Positions 50,101 to 61,023 of a stretch of 64,000 nucleotides of DNA are shown here, one piece after another; within the stretch, counting starts at the first letter, position 1; each line of letters opens with the position of its first letter. The DNA lies in contig FN649738.1 of assembly GCA_000310025.1 (NCBI GenBank), positions 2,078,732-2,142,731 on the forward strand, in the 5' to 3' direction. The translations under genes and the position numbers were made by a program. The stretch comes from Ectocarpus siliculosus. Taxonomy: Eukaryota; Sar; Phaeophyceae; Ectocarpales; Ectocarpaceae. Below the pieces are notes generated by a model. The model worked only from the letters and a program-made list of their open reading frames with translations. It had not been told where the DNA came from and made no database searches.

Positions 50101-53100
50101 TCTCCGGGCAGCAGTTGCGGTGGTAGCACTGCTGGTGGTGCTGGTGCTGACGACGCCAGGCCTTTCCATACGGAAAGAACCTCTTTTGTTTCCTCGCTGC
50201 TGCTGTTGCTGCTGCTGCTGTTGTTGGTCTCCCCTCCTGTTGTCGACGTCATCGGCCTTCATACGACCATTAGCACCGTGGTAGGAGAAGCTCTCTGCCG
50301 GAGTGGGCTTGCCGTCCTTACTGTTCCACCCCTGTCGCAAGCAACGCATACACACGTAACACATGGCGTCGAGGGAATAACGGGAGCACGGTTGGAGTGG
50401 GCAAAAGGAGGAAATGGGCAGGCACGCCGTCTATGTACCCCTCTCTGTGCTTTCCACGGCCATTATTTGTGTATCCTGGGCTCACCCGGGACGAAATATG
50501 CGATGAATGAGCAGGCAATGGTTACGACAAACACGGACTAGTCATACGAGCGGTTTCTCGAACAGTACCATGTACGAGGTTCATCCCAGCAACGGCTTTC
50601 GAGGCGGGCTCAGGCAGAGAGCAAAGAGATGATGCGGCAGGGTGCTGGGTAGGACTTGGTTTACTGTGTGACATATGTCAGCCGTATGGAGTTAGTTTCA
50701 GCTGTCTCCAACTACATCCCCGACTGTGCATTCTCGCCGAGAAGAACAATCTAAGCCCCATGGCTAAATCGCCATATGCGCGGTAGATGTATGTTCTCCT
50801 TTACCGCTGATGGCTTCGGTGCAGCCTCGTGGCTATCGCTGCCGCCGTTGCCGCCACCACCCGAACCACTTCCAAAACTCCACGTGCTTAGTCCGTACAG
50901 CGCCCTGCCCTCGAGAGGGGGAGACGGGAACAGCGGAGATCCGTCCATCCCCCCGTCGAAAGGGGGCGGCAAAAGCTGCCCCTCCAAGGGGGGTGCGGTA
51001 GCCTGACGGGGGTATGGGGTGCAATGGCAGGTCGTGGGCCACGTGGAGGGACGGTCTTAGTACGCTCAATACGGACTGTTGATATCGTGGTTGCTGTGTT
51101 CGCTAACGAAAGAAACAAGAAGAGTTGTTCCCTCCTCCACATGAAGAAAATTGTCAACGGGATCATTATGTCCCGGGGCATCTCAACAAAAACAAAACAA
51201 TTCGAGAGCCGCAACCAAAAGTAGTGGTGAGTACTGACCACACCTGCCCGCGGAAGTAATCATCAAGTCGAGGAGTGTCGTCGGCTCCCCAAGCATCGTC
51301 ACTCGCTTCCGAGTCGGGCAACCCAAGAAACAGACTAGTGAATGCCGCCGCAAGAGAAAAACAAGCAGGATTAATCGCGAGAAGTTGACGAGTGTTGTGG
51401 TTAGTACGGCTGGAAGAGGGCCGGGGGGGGGGGGAGGGGTACCATGGTCGTCTTGGTAGCACGCGGCAACCGAAAGGGGCCTTTCGAGCCTTCGCGATCT
51501 GACTGCCCAACCTGGCGTATGCGCAATGACCATGCCCTAGCGTACATTCGTAACTTGCTGGGCATTTCATGTTGTATCCTATCAAGCGGCCGATAGAATT
51601 TCAGCGTGATTCGCAATCAGGGATAAAGTTCAGGTCTTGCAACTCTTAGGGGGGGCGACATATTTGCTGCTCACCCCCCCGGTCGGATTGCATTCAGCGG
51701 ACCTTCCATTTGTTGGTTTGTTGCATGCACCCAGGTTCCCCTCATACCTCGTGGCGGACCCTCGTGCTTGCCCTGAAACGGGAGAATCTCCCACACTATT
51801 TTTCTCAGGAGGAGCAGCAGCAACAGCAACAGCAGCTCCCCTGCTTCCCCCATCGGGGAAGCTAAGCTCTTCGTGTCGCCTCCTCTTTGGGTCCTTTTCC
51901 TCCGCCCTAGCCTCCTCATGCGTTTTCCCCCATGTTTCTCCTCTCGGCGTGCCCTTCTCATCATCCTCTTCCTCTGCCACTTCCATGTTGTCCGACTCGT
52001 CCTCCGGGGTCTCCTCGTGAACTCCATCATCCTTACCCCTTATCATTTGAACGTCCTCCTCCTCCTCCTCCTCCTCTTCCTCACCCCAAGCACCGATTCT
52101 CTTTGAGTCAGTCTCCTCTCCGTCGTCATTCAAGCACAGCGACGACGCCGTCTGAACCGAAGCGGCGCCGGGGGACGCGACCGACCCGTTCCCCCAGGTC
52201 CTACCACAAACCGGAGACGTCGCATCGAAGGCCGACAAAATTGATTGTTCCGCCACAGTCGATGGGTGCTGCGAGTTCGGATAGGGGGAGCGGAACTTTG
52301 CTGCGTAGGTGTCTTGACCAGGGCCGGGGCTTAGCCCTTGCAGCCCCCCCGCGCTGCTCTTGTCCTCTGCGTAGGGCGCGAGCGACATCGACCCCGGGAG
52401 TAGAGGTGGTGGAAGGTTCTGGTTTTGGTCGCCGTAGTCGCCGCTATCGTCGCTGTTGTGGTTTGCGTCCTGTAGTCGTCGATTGTCAGTGCCGGAACCA
52501 CCAGCAGCGTAACACCCCAACGTCGAGTTGTAATGGTCCTGCTCGCTGGTTGTCGATGATTTACCCTTGATGAAATAGGTTCGAAAGGAGGCGTGTTGAC
52601 ACGGAAATGGTGAGGATGTGTTGTACTTGGCTAAGTATACTGCGGCTGCTGTGGTGGTGTTAACGTTCAAGTGGTAGGACCAGATGATAGAGGGGCATCG
52701 GGAAGTCCAAGTAGACAAGGGGCACGATCCTTCGGTTCATTGGGACAACGCGACATCCTCTACATCGATCCGCTCGTCTGCGGTCTTCGGTGTGCTCGGT
52801 AAAAAATGCGACAATAGGTTGGCGGCATGCCCTTTGCAACACCATCGCAAAGGGGTTGGGGAAGTACAGCGAAAGTTCGTGATTGTGACATCTTCATGTG
52901 GATTGCAGTCTGAATGACGAGGAACCCTTTCACTCTCACTGGTTAAAATGACAAGACACTGCCGTGAGGGTTTGTCTTGTGGGATTGACCAATACTTGAA
53001 CGTGCTTTTAGCACACCTCCCAACGTGGGTACACCACAATCCGACTATTCAAGGAAACAGGAAATCTCGATTATCACGGAATACACCATTGAGCATTTGA

Positions 53101-54867
53101 CTAAACTGGGCTGAGCAGCAGTGTTGCCAACCGCCTGCTTTGAAAAGTGTGGTAAAGTACTCCCCAAAAATGAGTGGGGTAAAGAGCTCCGCACTTTTTC
53201 TCTGGCTTTGACTGACGGCTTTGACTGACGGCTTTGTTAGGTAGAGCCCTGTGTTGCTGTTCAGAAGGGGATCTGCTGTAAGTGGTAACATAATCAAGAC
53301 CAAAATTGAAGTAGAAAAAATCATATAGAAGTATATCAGAGAGGTTTTGGTTTCGGAAACCAAACAAGATCATTCGGTGGACTTGGATAGATTCCCACAG
53401 ATAAATGCTATAATATGCGTGCCGCGGTCCTAGCCGTGAAGGGCATTTTACCCACATTGTTACTGGTCATACTTGTACCTTTTGATCCTCCTTGAGCCAC
53501 TCGTCAATACTAGAGAATGTCGGTGGTGCTTTTCTCTCCTTGCCCTCTCCTTTTCCCTCGTGTTTTGAAGTGGCTAACGCCAGACTTGGCGCAAGGGATG
53601 CCGGTGAACTGGGGCTGCTGCTAACTGCGTCACACCTGATCGATGCGCAGATAGGTTAATGGTGGCTTGTCACATCGAGTCCATAAATGCGCGATCGCCA
53701 AGATACAGCACCTGTAAAAACTGTTACTGTTGAGTGATTACCGTACACAGGTACTGTAACCACTAATAGAAAACACGGTAGCAAGTTCGTCTTGCTCTCT
53801 GTAGTAGGATAAATTTCCCATGGACAGCACCGCTGTGCACATTTTGGCGCTGCTGTGATGCAAGTACGCGAAAAAAATGGGTACCTGATGGTGCCCGCGG
53901 TAGACACCGACACAAGACCAACGTCGGTCCCGGTATCTCGGTCGTCTTGTGGTAGATTCATGGCAGGTGGTTTCCTGCCAACCTTGGCAGGATTCTTGTC
54001 GGCATGGGTGACAAAGTTCCCGTTGTCGAACCCCTCCCCGTCGAAACCCCAGGCCAAGCCGTCCGCACAGGGTGCAGCTCCATCAGGTTGTAGATACTGC
54101 CGTGGCGAGGTGTACCCCAGACCTTCTACCTTAGTAGTACCGCTCCCACTGTCGCCTTTGGCGTACGCTCCACGATGGTGCTTTGTGTCCAGTGAGGCAA
54201 GAGAACGCAAGAGGCGTTCGTTCGTAAAGTTTTTGGGATCCGCCTATCTCGCGATGAAAACCAACTTTAAAATATGTTGGCCTAGCCTAAACCTACGCTT
54301 ACATGACTTGGTCGGTGAACTTTCGGCAGGTCTACAGAGCTGAGGCGACAACGAGTTCATCAATGTATCGATACGAACAGTACGGGCGGGGCGTGTGTGG
54401 CTTTCGCTACAGTAAACACTTTAGAACGGAGTACGGCGTGTCTCGAATGATCTTCGTGGGTGCCGTCGAAGTCGGTTTGGCAATACAACAACAAATAGAT
54501 ATGGGTCCTACTGCTGTCCCATGTACTCCGCCACCGGCGAAGACCTGTGTATTACAATATACTGAATGAAGCACACAGAGAGAACGCACGCCGAACCAAG
54601 CCGGCAGGGGGACACCCTGAAAAGACAAGAGAAACAGCAGGTTATCTTGCCAAGTCCAATGGCGTATCTGCTTCCTTTGACACGTGATAAACACAATCCT
54701 GGGCTCTGCCTCGTCGATCGTCCAACCCACCCTCCTATCGAGTCTTGTAGAACAGCTGACAGTTGAAATCTGTAACCTACCCAATCCTCCCGATTTGCGG
54801 CATCCTCTGCCTCGTTGTTGTCAGGAGTTGGTCTGCGCCAACGCCCACCAGAACCAGCCCAGAACAT
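35132..54867 (-). CDS. TTLL3: Giant tubulin ligase, TTLL3/TTLL8 (glycylase) type
   Basis: About 29 exons in transcript order: 54781-54867, 53885-54180, 53479-53635, 51748-52565, 51244-51334, 50805-51002, ~50078-50230, 49539-49732, 48957-49119, 48485-48717, 47901-47960, 47201-47296, 46824-46904, ~45351-45570, 44965-45105, 44171-44353, 43602-43775, 43250-43375, 42087-43081, 41468-41552, 40696-40902, 40232-40372, 39495-39542, 39128-39247, 38194-38313, 37497-37583, 37043-37201, 36458-36580, 35132-35770. Phases agree except around the two approximate exons. The protein is about 2,060 residues. The catalytic half has TTLL3 hallmarks in order: MTGWYPCVKKALIERGW, KAGLLGNLRNLKWF, NMWIVKP, AAKSRGRGI, WVVHKYIE, KFDMRQWVLVTDWNPLTVW, FVHLVNNSICKK, ELYGYDFMVDD, PWLIEINSSP (metal-binding Glu/Asn) and GLWRLLYKG. 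TTLL3/8 enzymes start glycine chains on ciliary tubulin. The N-terminal half could be a separate gene. Confidence 0.85.
39543..40231 (-). other. GC-AG intron of the TTLL gene, with a 42-base tandem duplication
   Basis: The upstream exon ends GAG at 40232 and is followed by GCAAGA. The acceptor is CAG before 39542. Both flanking exons are in phase 0 and rejoin TTLL sequence just before NMWIVKP. No usable GT donor is seen close by. The intron contains two 42-base copies at 39841-39882 and 39883-39924 that differ at one base. Confidence 0.55.
39841..39924. repeat. 42-base tandem duplication
   Basis: Two adjacent copies of a 42-base unit beginning GTGTTGCT(A/G)GGCATCCC, differing only at the ninth base. 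Although 42 is a multiple of three, the location is intronic and no splice sites bound it. Confidence 0.9.
42087..42935 (-). other. Low-complexity insertion inside the TTLL catalytic region
   Basis: After GFLDDYCATAAESLLKH and about 40 further residues, the exon 42087-43081 turns into roughly 280 residues of acidic, then Pro/Ser/Thr/Val/Ala-rich sequence. It returns to TTLL family sequence in the next exon (GIQVNAEIIGAALAVC). Animal TTLL3 has a much shorter linker here. It is predicted to be a disordered loop extruded from the enzyme. Confidence 0.7.
44965..49119 (-). other. Charged coiled-coil exons of the TTLL gene
   Basis: Several small exons encode almost pure Lys/Arg/Glu helix: EKRMERQEEEAKAQRREAAR, VERKGNKDDVTPEERKKLEK, ERFERIAATRRRQKEHHKR, EDRLLHERKEAEKRCNVK, a block ending SLVKKKKEKED, and EENAKRRQTRRMRILRDK. 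Nearly all are phase 0 at both ends, so they could be gained or lost without a frameshift. The composition suggests a long helical arm for microtubule or axoneme binding; this is inference. Confidence 0.7.
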
Positions 54868-55088
54868 CCACCACGTCGATTTCGGGCTGTCGATACTCTA
54901 ATCCCTACTCTGAATCCCCGGGGAAGGTTGTCGTGAAATATCGGTTAAATCCTGATGGGTTGAGCTCATCAGAGAGCGACCGTTGTGTGCGTGTGTGCGG
55001 CGCAACCTCATGAGGTCAGGTTCCGGTTCGGGATAGTGGACCTACAAAAAATTCGGCCGCATATCACATGTGCACGTGTTGTGATGTT

Positions 55089-55137
<49 letters not shown>

Positions 55138-55201
55138 CTGTGTGTGTCTTTCTCTCACTGCAACCCGTGTCTCGGTACACAAATTTCAAGAGAGCGGGCT
55201 C
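54868..55201. promoter_or_regulatory. Short divergent promoter region shared by TTLL and AKR-like genes
   Basis: Only 334 bases separate the TTLL start codon (minus) from the AKR-like start codon (plus). The space includes a (TC)n tract at 55093-55134. With no room for two independent long promoters, a bidirectional promoter is likely. No TATA box is evident. If either gene has a further upstream non-coding exon, this reading changes. Confidence 0.5.
55093..55134. repeat. (TC)n microsatellite
   Basis: About 21 uninterrupted TC units, 67 bases upstream of the AKR-like start codon, within the proposed bidirectional promoter. Confidence 0.93.
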
Positions 55202-58200
55202 ATGTGGAGCTACAAGTACACGAGTTCAGCATCTGTGTTCGTTGATCAGTGCAGAGTGGGGACGAGGTTGGAGACCGTGACGCCCGTCAGTCAACTGGTC
55301 GAACTATTTACTGCTGTGTCTAGAGACCAGGTACGACGGCAGATAGGATAGTGTTGTGCACGTCTGTCAGTCGAATCCATGGATGCACGTACGCCTATGG
55401 GACATGGGTGATGACTCGTATACGAGATGCAACGAAAAGAGAGAAAGAGCAGAGTCTAGTTGTTCAGCTCTTGCACGACTGAAGCAGCCGAAGTAGTGCG
55501 ATACTCGATGTTGGTGCAGCTCCAACCAAGAGCGTGTAGCATTTGCACATTCCACTCTTTCAACCAGTCCGAGGCAAAGGTAAAGCCCGTCACAAGCGCC
55601 ACAGGAGAGAAGTACAATTGTACGTACAAGCAATGCTTCGCCGAACATCTGTCCATCGATAGCGCCGGTACCCTGCTGTACATGCTCTTCCACAGAGGCT
55701 TATCATAAACGACTTGCCCAATGAATGCATACGTCGCATTAGTGTACCCGGGCGAGTCACCACCAGCATGTACAAGGCGTTATCACATGCGCGATAGTAG
55801 GTTAACCGCCAACCACGCCCCTCTATCCAAAAGTAAGTGGTGGGGCATGATCGCGTCGAGCGTGGCTCGATAGGGCATGGAGTTCCAGCGGTAAGTCTTC
55901 TAGACAGAACGTTGTGAAGACAGGGTTCACGACCTAAACCAAGTGATCAGGAGACTGATGCCTGCGACGGAGTACAAACTGCAGCTACTTTCTATGCATC
56001 CGGTTCTGGTTACCAGCTAGCAGGTTCTTCCACCGTCTCTAGTCAGGAAAATAGCACTGGTTACTACGACGTCTCACAGTTTAACAACAATGGTATCTTT
56101 GATAATTAGCATACAGCACATCATTATTGGTTTCTCATTGCCCACCCAAAAGCAGCACGCATGGAGTATCTCTTTCCAATAGCGCTAATTGACCTGCAAC
56201 AGACCCCACGCGTATTTCTGTTTCTCGCTTTCCTTGCGTTTCTCTCGTGGTCGGCTACCGTACACCATAGCGATGCAAGTGCTTCTTCTTCGACGCCGGA
56301 ACCGAGAAGCACCTGGCCTCTTCGTTCAAGACGCTGCTCGCGAGGCCGGATCGCGACCGGAAGAGCGTCTTCGTCGGGCTGACGTTTCCCGCAGACTTTC
56401 CTTGCCACCGATCGACAAAGGCCATCCCACAGCGAGTCGCCAGCTTCGTCCACGGTATGGTTTCACCCGTCAACACAGCCTTTCTCCTACAGCGGTGACG
56501 AAATTATGTGCCACCTCCACAGCAGTAGGTCCTTCCCGAATTGTTCTCTGTTCTACTGAAAAACGTGATCCAACCCCCCGAGCCCAGTACCCGTGAACGA
56601 GTCCCTCTCTGCACCCCCCCCCCCCCCCCCCCCAATTCCCTGCTAGCTCTTTTGCAAATAGGTGGTTGTCGCCTGGGGGTTTCCTTGCCGTTTCTTGCAT
56701 TCCGCGATGTGAAGGGAGGTCGCGCTATCCAAGCCGGGCTTTGCACGGGATACGGATGACAGCGTCTTTTGTGTTCACGACACAGACAGAGTAACAACAG
56801 CATTACCGCTGGCCGCTAGATCCCCCCCCCCCTCCCCCAAGCTCTCTCGAGAAGAGGCCCGGGACCCTTCAGAATGGCGTCCCTAAAATGGCACCAAAAG
56901 AGCGAGAGTGAGAGCAGAAGACGACTGCCATGTGAGAGTGTGGGTCTCCTGATATCTCGAGAACAAACAAGGGGCTGATACGATACATGTACCCTTGACA
57001 GAAAAACAACACGCTTCTGATATCGTGCCTACCCTTTCTTCAGGTGATACCGGAACACAGGACGGCCGCTTGGGAGGTGATGAGCGACGACGGCCAGGGG
57101 CTGGTCATGTGGCAGAGACAGGCGCCCTTCGCGCCTTCCTGGACTGCGGGGGGTAGGAGGGGCAGAGGTGGCGGGGGGGTCGGGCAAAACGGCGGCGGTG
57201 CCGCCGGCGATGGCGGCGGCGGCAGCGGCGGTGGCAGTGGTGGCGGGGGCGGCGAGGGCGGCGGGGGCTACAATGGCTTCCGATTAACCGCTCCGGTGTT
57301 TGTGCCTGAACAAGTGCGTCGACGTATACATGTTTTCCGTGGGGGGGGGGGNNNNNNNNNNNNNNNNNNNNNNNNNNNNNNNNNNNNNNNNNNNNNNNNN
57401 NNNNNNNNNNNNNNNNNNNNNNNNNNNNNNNNNNNNNNNNNNNNNNNNNNNCCCCCCCCCCCCCCCCCCCCTCCAATCGTCGTTCTGTCGTCGTAGCGTC
57501 GACATTAGAAGCGATCATATCTCACCAGTTATTTTTCTTCGACTTGATGCGTCGCGCGCTATTCCAGTAAAACAAGCACGCACAATTGACGAGGAACTGC
57601 TGGAGAGCATTGTTGTCCGTATTTTTCCAAGGGTTTCAAATAGAGAGACTCGCCATTTCGAGATCATCGTTGACCTATAACGTTGCTGCACATCAAACGG
57701 ATCCAAATTCAGCACGATCCCAATGACGAAACGTTTTCTGACACACCAAACGCAAAGGACATCAACACAAAGAATGCGGATCTTCCTCGCCCTTGAATGG
57801 GTTCTGGAGTCTGTCGCCGTAAGGCACCACCCCTGCCTCCACCCTTGCCGCCGTCCCCTCGCCTCTTTCGCTCCCGTCCTTTATTCACAGCCCGACAGCC
57901 ATCGGCCCCCCTGCTCTGATCTTGTTGAAATTACTCCTTTCCCACCTCTCACGACCCCTCCTGTAGGTCATTCCCTCCTCTCCCGCCTCACTCCCCCTCC
58001 CCCCTGACACCTAGTCTCAACCATCTGTCGTCCAATTCTTGGATAGCCAGCGATGGATTCAATTGTTGACAAAGCTCACATATGTGGAAATTCTCGAGCG
58101 CACCGACTACCACCTACACTCCCGGCCGGCCCCTCCCCCCGTGCTCCTTCCCCTTCGTCCGAAAACTCATCAGCGATGGGCCTCGATTCTCTTGACCTCT

Positions 58201-61023
58201 TGGTCGTGCCCTGGCCGTCGGGAACACAGGGTCACCGAGCGTTGTCGGACCGAGGAGAGCGGCAGCGCGACGGAGACCTTTTCCTCAAGACCTGGAAGGC
58301 GTTGCAGAGGCTTGTGGACGCCGGGACCGTCCGTGCATTAGGTGGGTCCGAGCACGGGTTCTCGTTTCTTTTTTATTTTTTCATTTCGTATATTGTGCTG
58401 TGCCGGGACGATCTTCTGGTTGTTTTGTCTATCACGTTTTGTGTTGATGTTGCTGGTTCTTTCTAATTTTATTTGTTACGTTGTTTCTCCTTTTGGATAG
58501 TTATCATGTGGCCACGGAAGGCTTCCACGTCGGTTGGGTCCGAAGGTATGTTGTAAGGTGCTGGGCAGACGTCGGAATGTTTTCTTAACGTGAAGATAGC
58601 AACAACTAACAACGAGATATCAACAACGCTCTTACGTTGTTGCCGGTGCTTCACCCCATGCTGCTAAATTCAGGTGTGGATCGTTTCTTTCCGTGGCAGC
58701 TGGATTTTGTCATCGCGCAACCGGGACCGCGACCAGCCGTTAATTTTCTGCACGTCAGGTAAGAGTAGCTTGGAGCGGGCGGCAAGCACTTTGGAGAACA
58801 AGACAAAACTCGCAACTTGTTTGAAGCGCATGCAGCGGGGAGCTTTCGAAGGGCAAGTGGAAATCAAAGTTGAGACAAGTAAGCCTTTCCTAGATCTCAT
58901 CATCGTCAACAACAACATCAACAGCAAACAACATACCAACACTACTCCGTGAGTTACACGCAAAGAACAAGATAGATCGTACTCTAGCTTCACTAGGACT
59001 GTGGCACATTCTGATCCCGTGGGGTCATGTCATACATCACCCTATGATACAGGAGAGTACCATAACGGTAACAAAGAAGAGCTGGCCCACTCCTTTCGTG
59101 AAGTCTTCCGCTTCCCTTCTGTGACTACAGTTCGCTCTTCCCGAAACAGGCTCTTCCAATGTAACCCCCTCGAACCCCTCCCCGCTCCCCACCCTTCTCC
59201 TCTCCATCTCCTCCGCACACCGTAACGTTGTCATGCCACGCCACATCGCAATCCGCGCGAGCAGCCTGACGAGTCACCAAGAAACAATGGCAAGCTATAG
59301 CCACGCCCGCCAGGTTGAGGTTGTCGCTAGCCTTGACACGGCCGAAGCCGAAGCTGGAGCGGGAACATCAGGTACTCACAGACAGGGTAATTGTTGCTCG
59401 AATCATCCGTCGATTGGGAAATATTGCGAAAGGTTCCCAGGTCGTCCGTGCAATCGACCAACAAGCTGGCGAATGTTAGCAAATCGTTTGAAGAGGAACA
59501 CCGACCTCGTCGTCGTTGCAAAAATGGTGCGCTCTATAGCATGCAACACCGTGGATACCTGGACTCAAGTGTTACGGATGGAGGTGATTGTTTCCAAACT
59601 GCTGCTGTGCCGAGCAACTCAAGAAAATCGGTCCGCGCTCGCACCCCGTTCGGAACCTCATGTCGCATGTTTGATTACGGTGGGATGGAAACCAAATACA
59701 TCACCAGACGATGATGACGATGAAGCAGCAGCAGCAGGAGCAGCAGCAGGTGTTGAAGAAGAAAGCGGAGGCAGCGATCAAGACGCCGGTAGCAAGACAG
59801 CAGGCGGTGATGCACGCAAGGTCGCTCTGTCCACAATAGCGTCGGACACCGAAATGGTGAGCTCCTTGTGAACTGCCAGCTTGAACTCGCTTCAACACCG
59901 CGGAAATTGTTGTACAAGGCGTTGTTCTCTGGAAATCGTCGCACCAAAGGTCGAGAACAATTCCACACAGCCGCCATACCGTCTGCAGGTCCCCGAAGAA
60001 AGCGAGGGACAAGTTCCCAACATAGCTAGCACTGTTGAGGCCATCAATCAGACAAATCCAAGTCATTTTCCGCGTGACACACGTACTGACCGATTGTTGC
60101 ATGTTTTTCTGACAATCAACGAAACACTCAAGACTCCGGCGCAAGTCATGACATCTTGGTCTTTGCACCGCGGCCTCGTCACTCTTCACACCGCCGGGAG
60201 CCTGGGCTTGAGCGCCGCCACAACACCGACCGATGCCCCGAAGCCGGTTTCGGCGACTGCCGCACGTCGGGGCTCCTACGCCGGAAATAACTCTGAGCTA
60301 TGTGAGCGAGCTTTCCCAATCCCTCTCCAGAACGTCACCTTGCGCCGAATTCAAGAACTATGCGCACCGAGCTTTGGGAGGGGGGGGGTCAGTACCTGAG
60401 GGCAGAAGAGGGGTTTCTGCGTCTCCCCCTGAGGTGGTCAAATTGTCGGGCAGACTGAAGAACCCATTGTAGTCTAATTGTTTGTTGCACTGATCAACGC
60501 CAGATAATAGGCGTTGTATTGTGCAGCTCAAGCGAGGACGTACGGTCTAAGGTTAACAGTCTAAGAACAGCACGCCGCGACCACATTCATGCTCACGCCC
60601 TCTTTCATGTCTTGTGGGTTTCTTTTGGTCGTTCATGGATGATCAAGATACCCACGTTTGCTTGTGGTACAACATCGTTTGGGACAAGTTGCTCGGTACT
60701 TCGAAGGATTGCACTTAAAAATGATAGATGAGTCGGAAAATGAATATTCACGCGTTCATTAGTGTTCCCTCGTTCTGGTTCCGATTGGGCCGTGCGGGGT
60801 TTTTGTTTGCTCGTCCATGCATGCGCTATATCCCTCAGGCACCAGGGTCAGGGAGGTGTTTGCGCTGCTCCACCCCCTCGCCTCCCGGCCATCGTTCTAC
60901 TCCCCTAACAAGAGGTTTGGCTTCTCTCTTGGGCCTGAAAGCCTGGAGACAATCGAGGCGCTCGATACAGGCAAGGACTGTGCATCGCCACTCCCAAGTT
61001 CTCGATCTCTAGGCGAGCTCTAA
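55202..61023 (+). CDS. Aldo-keto reductase-like protein, probable pseudoenzyme
   Basis: Eight exons: 55202-55330, 56271-56454, 58174-58341, 58674-58758, 59265-59371, 59708-59856, 60133-60301, 60839-61023. All phases agree, giving 391 residues. AKR-fold landmarks in order: FFDAGTEKHLASSFKTLL (usual Asp-x4-Tyr helix), RKSVFVGLTFP (usual lysine strand), VHAMGLDSLDLLVVPWP (usual LIHWP), KTWKALQRLVDAGTVRALG, RPAVNFLHV, ETMASYSHARQVEVVASL, TPAQVMTSWSLHRGLVTLH and FGFSLGPESLETIEALDTG. Of the catalytic tetrad only Asp appears kept. Tyr aligns with Lys or Glu, Lys with Thr, and His with Pro. The cofactor-gripping IPKS-type motif is also changed. Exon 59708 adds an acidic Ala/Gly-rich loop. Fold membership is fairly clear; loss of activity is inferred from the alignment by eye. 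The gene may act in binding rather than catalysis. Confidence 0.75.
56614..56633. repeat. Poly-C run
   Basis: About 20 C in an intron of the AKR-like gene. Confidence 0.9.
57044..57313 (+). other. Orphan exon-like block in the AKR-like gene
   Basis: 270 bases open in one frame with a good acceptor (CCTTTCTTCAG) and a donor (CAA|GTGCGT). The translation starts VIPEHRTAAWEVMSDDGQG, passes through a long Gly-rich stretch and ends YNGFRLTAPVFVPEQ. The block is phase 0 at both ends, but the AKR-like exons on either side join in phase 1 without it. Including it would give an in-frame stop within about 35 codons. It may be a poison exon, part of a nested gene, or chance. No family is recognised. 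Confidence 0.4.
57341..57471. other. Assembly gap of 100 N flanked by G and C runs
   Basis: 57352-57451 is 100 N. It is bordered by 11 G on the left and 20 C on the right, inside an intron of the AKR-like gene. Homopolymer dropout is the likely cause. The true length is unknown. Confidence 0.97.

Noticed and set aside
57044-57313. Block as a coding exon of the AKR-like protein
   Set aside because: The phase does not fit; exons 56271-56454 and 58174-58341 join directly and restore the conserved AKR helix and strand. Kept only as an orphan block.
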